From Hyphomicrobiaceae bacterium (lineage in GTDB: Bacteria > Pseudomonadota > Alphaproteobacteria > Rhizobiales > Hyphomicrobiaceae), in assembly GCA_041397645.1 (NCBI GenBank), contig JAWKWE010000004.1, forward strand, positions 2,790,001 through 2,854,000: a stretch of 64,000 nt of DNA, given 5' to 3'. Both the position numbers and the translations under genes were made by a program. Every line of letters begins with the position of its first letter. Positions within the stretch are counted from its first letter, which is position 1. Under the pieces are notes generated by a model. That model had not been told where the DNA came from, ran no database searches, and saw only the letters and a program-made list of their open reading frames with translations. This document shows positions 61,606 to 64,000 of this stretch, in pieces.

Positions 61606-62123
61606 GAAGAAAAATCTCCATCAGCGAACTCTCCCCATCCCGGCGCGATACCGCACCAAGGTGGCATTCAAAACGAGAGCGCAGGGGGAACTGTGCCGTA
61701 AAGGGACTAAGCCAAATGGGGGGATGGATCAAATATGGTGAACTGAATCGATCCCCTGCGCTCCGGCACGCTCGGGTGCTCGCACACATTGTGTGCAGAC
61801 GCAAGGAAAACAATGGCGCAGGCAGGAACCCCTCCGGGGAAAAGTGGCAGGAAGCACCTCCCTGCCAGGCCGTTGGAGCCAGGCTGGACCTCTGCACCAA
61901 GCTTACAACCGCGTTATCAGCGGGCAGGAGAAAACCTCGGGGTCTTTTCGCTGCGCTGCAAAGCTTCGTCCACAACCCACGGAGCGCTTCCTGGGAGTGC
62001 GGTCATGCGTCTCGCTTCAAATGACGCTAGTTTAGAGAGATAGCAGACCGGCGCCCGGCGGCGCGTATGTCCTTTAGAAAACTTACGCGCTTTCCCATTT
62101 CCCGTTTCCAGGAGCCGACCGGC
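61606..62123. other. Long intergenic region between the RNA helicase and desaturase genes
   Basis: No convincing gene lies here; the short open frames lack recognisable domains. It contains small inverted repeats, for example TGGCAGG/CCTGCCA with a 9-base loop near 61845-61870 and a CCCC/GGGG pair near 61830. It should hold both divergent promoters, and long 5' leaders are possible. Confidence 0.5.
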
Positions 62124-63512
62124 ATGAAGGCAGTGGCGCTGGACCACAATCTCAAGAACGGCGCCTCGCAACGTCCATCGAAGGGCGCGCTAAACGGCGA
62201 ACAGGTGTTGGGCCTCAAGGCGCGCGACAACGTCACGAATTGGCGGCATCTGGCGCGCGTGTGGCTCGTCATTGCGCTTACCTTCGGCGCAGTCATTTGG
62301 TTTGAGGATGTTCTGACGGCACAAGGACTTTCGCTGTGGCGCGGTCTGCCATTTTGGGTTCTCGCGATCGCGATCATGGGCGCCTCGCAGCATCAGTTGG
62401 GTGGGGCGATCCACGAAGGCACCCACTCGCTGCTATTCGCCAACAAGCAGCTCAACGAGTTGGCCTCCGACTGGCTCGCGGCTTTCCCCATCTACACGTC
62501 AACCTATCAGTATAGGGTGCACCATCTCGCGCACCATCAGTTCGTCAACGATCCGGTTCGCGATCCCGACATCTCGCAGTTGAAAGACAGCGATCACTGG
62601 TTGGACTTTCCCGTCACCCACATCGAGATATTGAGGAAAATGGCGAAGCAGTTGTGGCTGCCGAACCTGTTCCGGTTCACCCTCGTGCGCGCCCGCTACA
62701 GTGCGCTTGGCCATGATGATAACCCTTATCTCGATAAATCCGCCGCACAGAACAAATGGCCCGTGCGTGCCGGCATCTACTTCGCGGTCGCTGTGCCGTT
62801 TATCGTCAACTACCTGATCGTGTTTCAGAGTGCGACCTGGGCATGGAGCTGGCTCGTTGCGAGCTATGCAGCGGTGATGCTCTATTACGTGCGCTTGTCT
62901 GAGCGAGATTTTCCGCAATCGCGGCTGCGACCGGTCATTTCCCACCGGGCAACCGCCATGGGGCGGATGACATTTCTTTTCATCCTGTACGGGCTGTTGA
63001 CGCTGCACGATGCTGGAACCGGCGCGACTTGGGCCTGGGACCAGTTCGGACGCTTCTGGGCGCTACCGCTGTTCACGAGCTTTCCGCTGTTCATGATGAT
63101 GCGTCAGTGGGTGCAGCACGGCAATGCCGATCGCGGCCGCTATACCAATACGCGGGTTTTTCTAGCCGGTCCGATCATGCGATATGCGGTATTGCCCTGG
63201 GGCATGGACTTTCACCTGCCTCATCATTTGATGGCGTCGGTGCCCCACTACCGGCTCAAGGAGTTGCACGAAATTTTGATGCAGGATCCCGAATACAAGG
63301 AGAAAGCGGTTCTGGTCGAAGGCTATCTTGGAGAGGACAACCCGCGCACGGGCCATCCCACCGTGTTATCGGTTCTTGGGCCAGCGCACGCTCCGAGCGC
63401 AACAAATGCAGCCTACGTGGACAGCTCAAGTCTTGAATATGTTCAAGTCGAAGATGCCGCTGCTATCGCGGATGAGGCGCGCCGTTCGGTCGATCAAGGC
63501 AGTTCAACCTGA
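62124..63512 (+). CDS. Membrane fatty acid desaturase
   Basis: The 462-residue integral membrane enzyme introduces double bonds into acyl lipids using a di-iron site. The histidine boxes are GAIHEGTHSLL (HxxxH), YRVHHLAHHQF (HxxHH type) and DFHLPHHLMASVPHY (HxxHH), with membrane segments such as LPFWVLAIAIMG, FIVNYLIVFQSATWAWSWLVAS and MTFLFILYGLLTLHD. ATG 62124 has AGGAG (62110-62114) upstream; an in-frame ATG at 62067 is less well placed. A soluble tail of about 60 residues follows the last box. The regiospecificity is unknown. Confidence 0.88.
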   Translation: MKAVALDHNLKNGASQRPSKGALNGEQVLGLKARDNVTNWRHLARVWLVIALTFGAVIWFEDVLTAQGLSLWRGLPFWVLAIAIMGASQHQLGGAIHEGTHSLLFANKQLNELASDWLAAFPIYTSTYQYRVHHLAHHQFVNDPVRDPDISQLKDSDHWLDFPVTHIEILRKMAKQLWLPNLFRFTLVRARYSALGHDDNPYLDKSAAQNKWPVRAGIYFAVAVPFIVNYLIVFQSATWAWSWLVASYAAVMLYYVRLSERDFPQSRLRPVISHRATAMGRMTFLFILYGLLTLHDAGTGATWAWDQFGRFWALPLFTSFPLFMMMRQWVQHGNADRGRYTNTRVFLAGPIMRYAVLPWGMDFHLPHHLMASVPHYRLKELHEILMQDPEYKEKAVLVEGYLGEDNPRTGHPTVLSVLGPAHAPSATNAAYVDSSSLEYVQVEDAAAIADEARRSVDQGSST

Positions 63513-63575
63513 TCCACTTCGTGTTATCCTGGGGCCAGAAATGCATTTCGCTCCGATCCCCCAAGGAGGCCGCAA

Positions 63576-63749
63576 ATGATGTATGCCGTAGGTCTGAAAC
63601 TGAATGAGCGGACCGGACATGTTCTCGTTGATGCCGAGGATGCCCTGATCGCCGCCCTGAAGGCCAAGCATCAGCAACCCGATGCCGCCATAACGTATGT
63701 GCGCCGCCAGAACAGGCGGGGCGATGCCCGTCACCCGCCGCACCGATAA
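63576..63749 (+). CDS. Small hypothetical protein, 57 residues
   Basis: A strong Shine-Dalgarno AAGGAGG (63563-63569) precedes ATGATG at 63576-63581, and the frame runs 57 codons to TAA. The protein opens MMYAVGLKLNERTGHVLVDAEDALIAALKAKH and ends in a basic HPPHR tail. I do not recognise it. The ribosome-binding site and the location upstream of a stem-loop make it a likely real gene. Confidence 0.6.
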   Translation: MMYAVGLKLNERTGHVLVDAEDALIAALKAKHQQPDAAITYVRRQNRRGDARHPPHR

Positions 63750-63764
63750 TTGAGGCAATGGCGC

Positions 63765-63806
63765 AAAAAAATGTGCCGCGCACGGGCGAGCCGATGCGCG
63801 GCACAT
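63765..63806 (-). terminator. Rho-independent terminator of parE
   Basis: ATGTGCCGCGCA (63771-63782) and TGCGCGGCACAT (63795-63806) form a perfect 12-bp stem with a 12-base loop. On the minus strand a TTTTTT run (63770-63765) follows directly, so it ends the parE transcript. Confidence 0.9.
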
Positions 63807-63828
63807 GATTGGCAGAGCAGGATTTGGG

Positions 63829-64000
63829 TTAGATATCCAGATCCTTCGCGAAGGCAGCTCGATCCTGAATGAAGCGGAAGCGGGCCTCTGGCTTAGATCC
63901 CATAAGCGCGTTGACGGTCTCCGAAAGCACAGAGCGCTCGCCTTCCCCGATTTCCACGCGGAGCAAGGCGCGCTTCTTGGGGTCCATGGTCGTCTCTTTG
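63829..64000 (-). CDS. parE: DNA topoisomerase IV subunit B (ParE), C-terminal end
   Basis: Only the last 56 codons are in the window: the frame enters from the right edge on the minus strand and ends with TAA at 63829-63831. The sequence TTMDPKKRALLRVEIG, then LMGSKPEARFRFIQDRAAF and the ending DLDI are typical of the C-terminus of type II topoisomerase B subunits, ParE rather than GyrB in this group. ParE is the ATPase subunit of topoisomerase IV, which separates daughter chromosomes. GyrB cannot be excluded from this fragment alone. Confidence 0.8.
   Translation of the reverse strand, partial: KETTMDPKKRALLRVEIGEGERSVLSETVNALMGSKPEARFRFIQDRAAFAKDLDI

Overview
The window (about 60% GC by eye, not computed) looks like chromosome of a free-living nitrogen-fixing alphaproteobacterium of the order Hyphomicrobiales. 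The reasons are the nif/fix gene order, an Usg-family protein, a bactofilin, a SUF operon with an Irr-type (ICE) operator, and the moxR-DUF58-DUF4159 operon. A Hyphomicrobium-like genus is my guess, not a demonstration. No rRNA, tRNA, CRISPR array, insertion sequence or prophage was seen.

Layout. 1-5950: the end of nifK, then nifE-nifN-nifX-DUF269-DUF683-fdxB-nifQ, which builds FeMo-cofactor, supplies molybdenum and provides a ferredoxin. 5976-10360: a terminator, then a NifA/sigma-54 unit nif-iscA-nifU-nifS-nifV-nifW for nif-dedicated Fe-S assembly, homocitrate synthesis and nitrogenase protection. 10383-14173: a second NifA/sigma-54 unit, fixABCX, the electron-bifurcating route to low-potential electrons for nitrogenase. 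14285-16127: three molybdenum-flavoured genes (a Mop molbindin, a DUF364 protein and a convergent YqeB-like protein whose Shine-Dalgarno lies inside a perfect inverted repeat). 16698-21927: pstSCAB-phoU followed by a PhoB-like regulator whose receiver domain has lost its phosphorylation site.

21972-32310 (minus strand): a small membrane-anchored protein, a zinc-dependent phospholipase C-like/DUF4332 protein, a degenerate hydroxyacid-dehydrogenase relative, and the MoxR-DUF58-BatA/DUF4159 membrane operon. 33167-35349 (minus): a three-gene bufferin-type RiPP cluster (six-Cys precursor, DUF692 metalloenzyme, DUF2063 partner), probably for copper handling. 35568-43318: housekeeping and small envelope genes, a YhaO/YhaN (SbcDC-like) nuclease pair, a bactofilin and a Bcp peroxiredoxin. 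43486-51109: a giant AsmA-like protein, tyrS, anmK and an alpha/beta-hydrolase with an Arg/Glu-repeat tail.

51224-59481: the SUF Fe-S operon. Its first gene is a single open frame that joins an IscR-type Rrf2 regulator to an IscS-type cysteine desulfurase, followed by sufB-sufC-sufD-sufS-sufT-sufA and a DUF924 gene. With nifS, the window encodes three cysteine desulfurases. 59519-64000: a TfoX-like gene, an RhlE-type RNA helicase divergent from a fatty-acid desaturase, a 57-residue unrecognised protein, and the C-terminal end of parE.

The most unusual features are the IscR-IscS fusion, the pseudo-receiver PhoB in the pst operon, the bufferin cluster, and the YqeB homologue next to nif with a potentially sequestered ribosome-binding site. 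All family assignments come from reading the translations; no database search was run.
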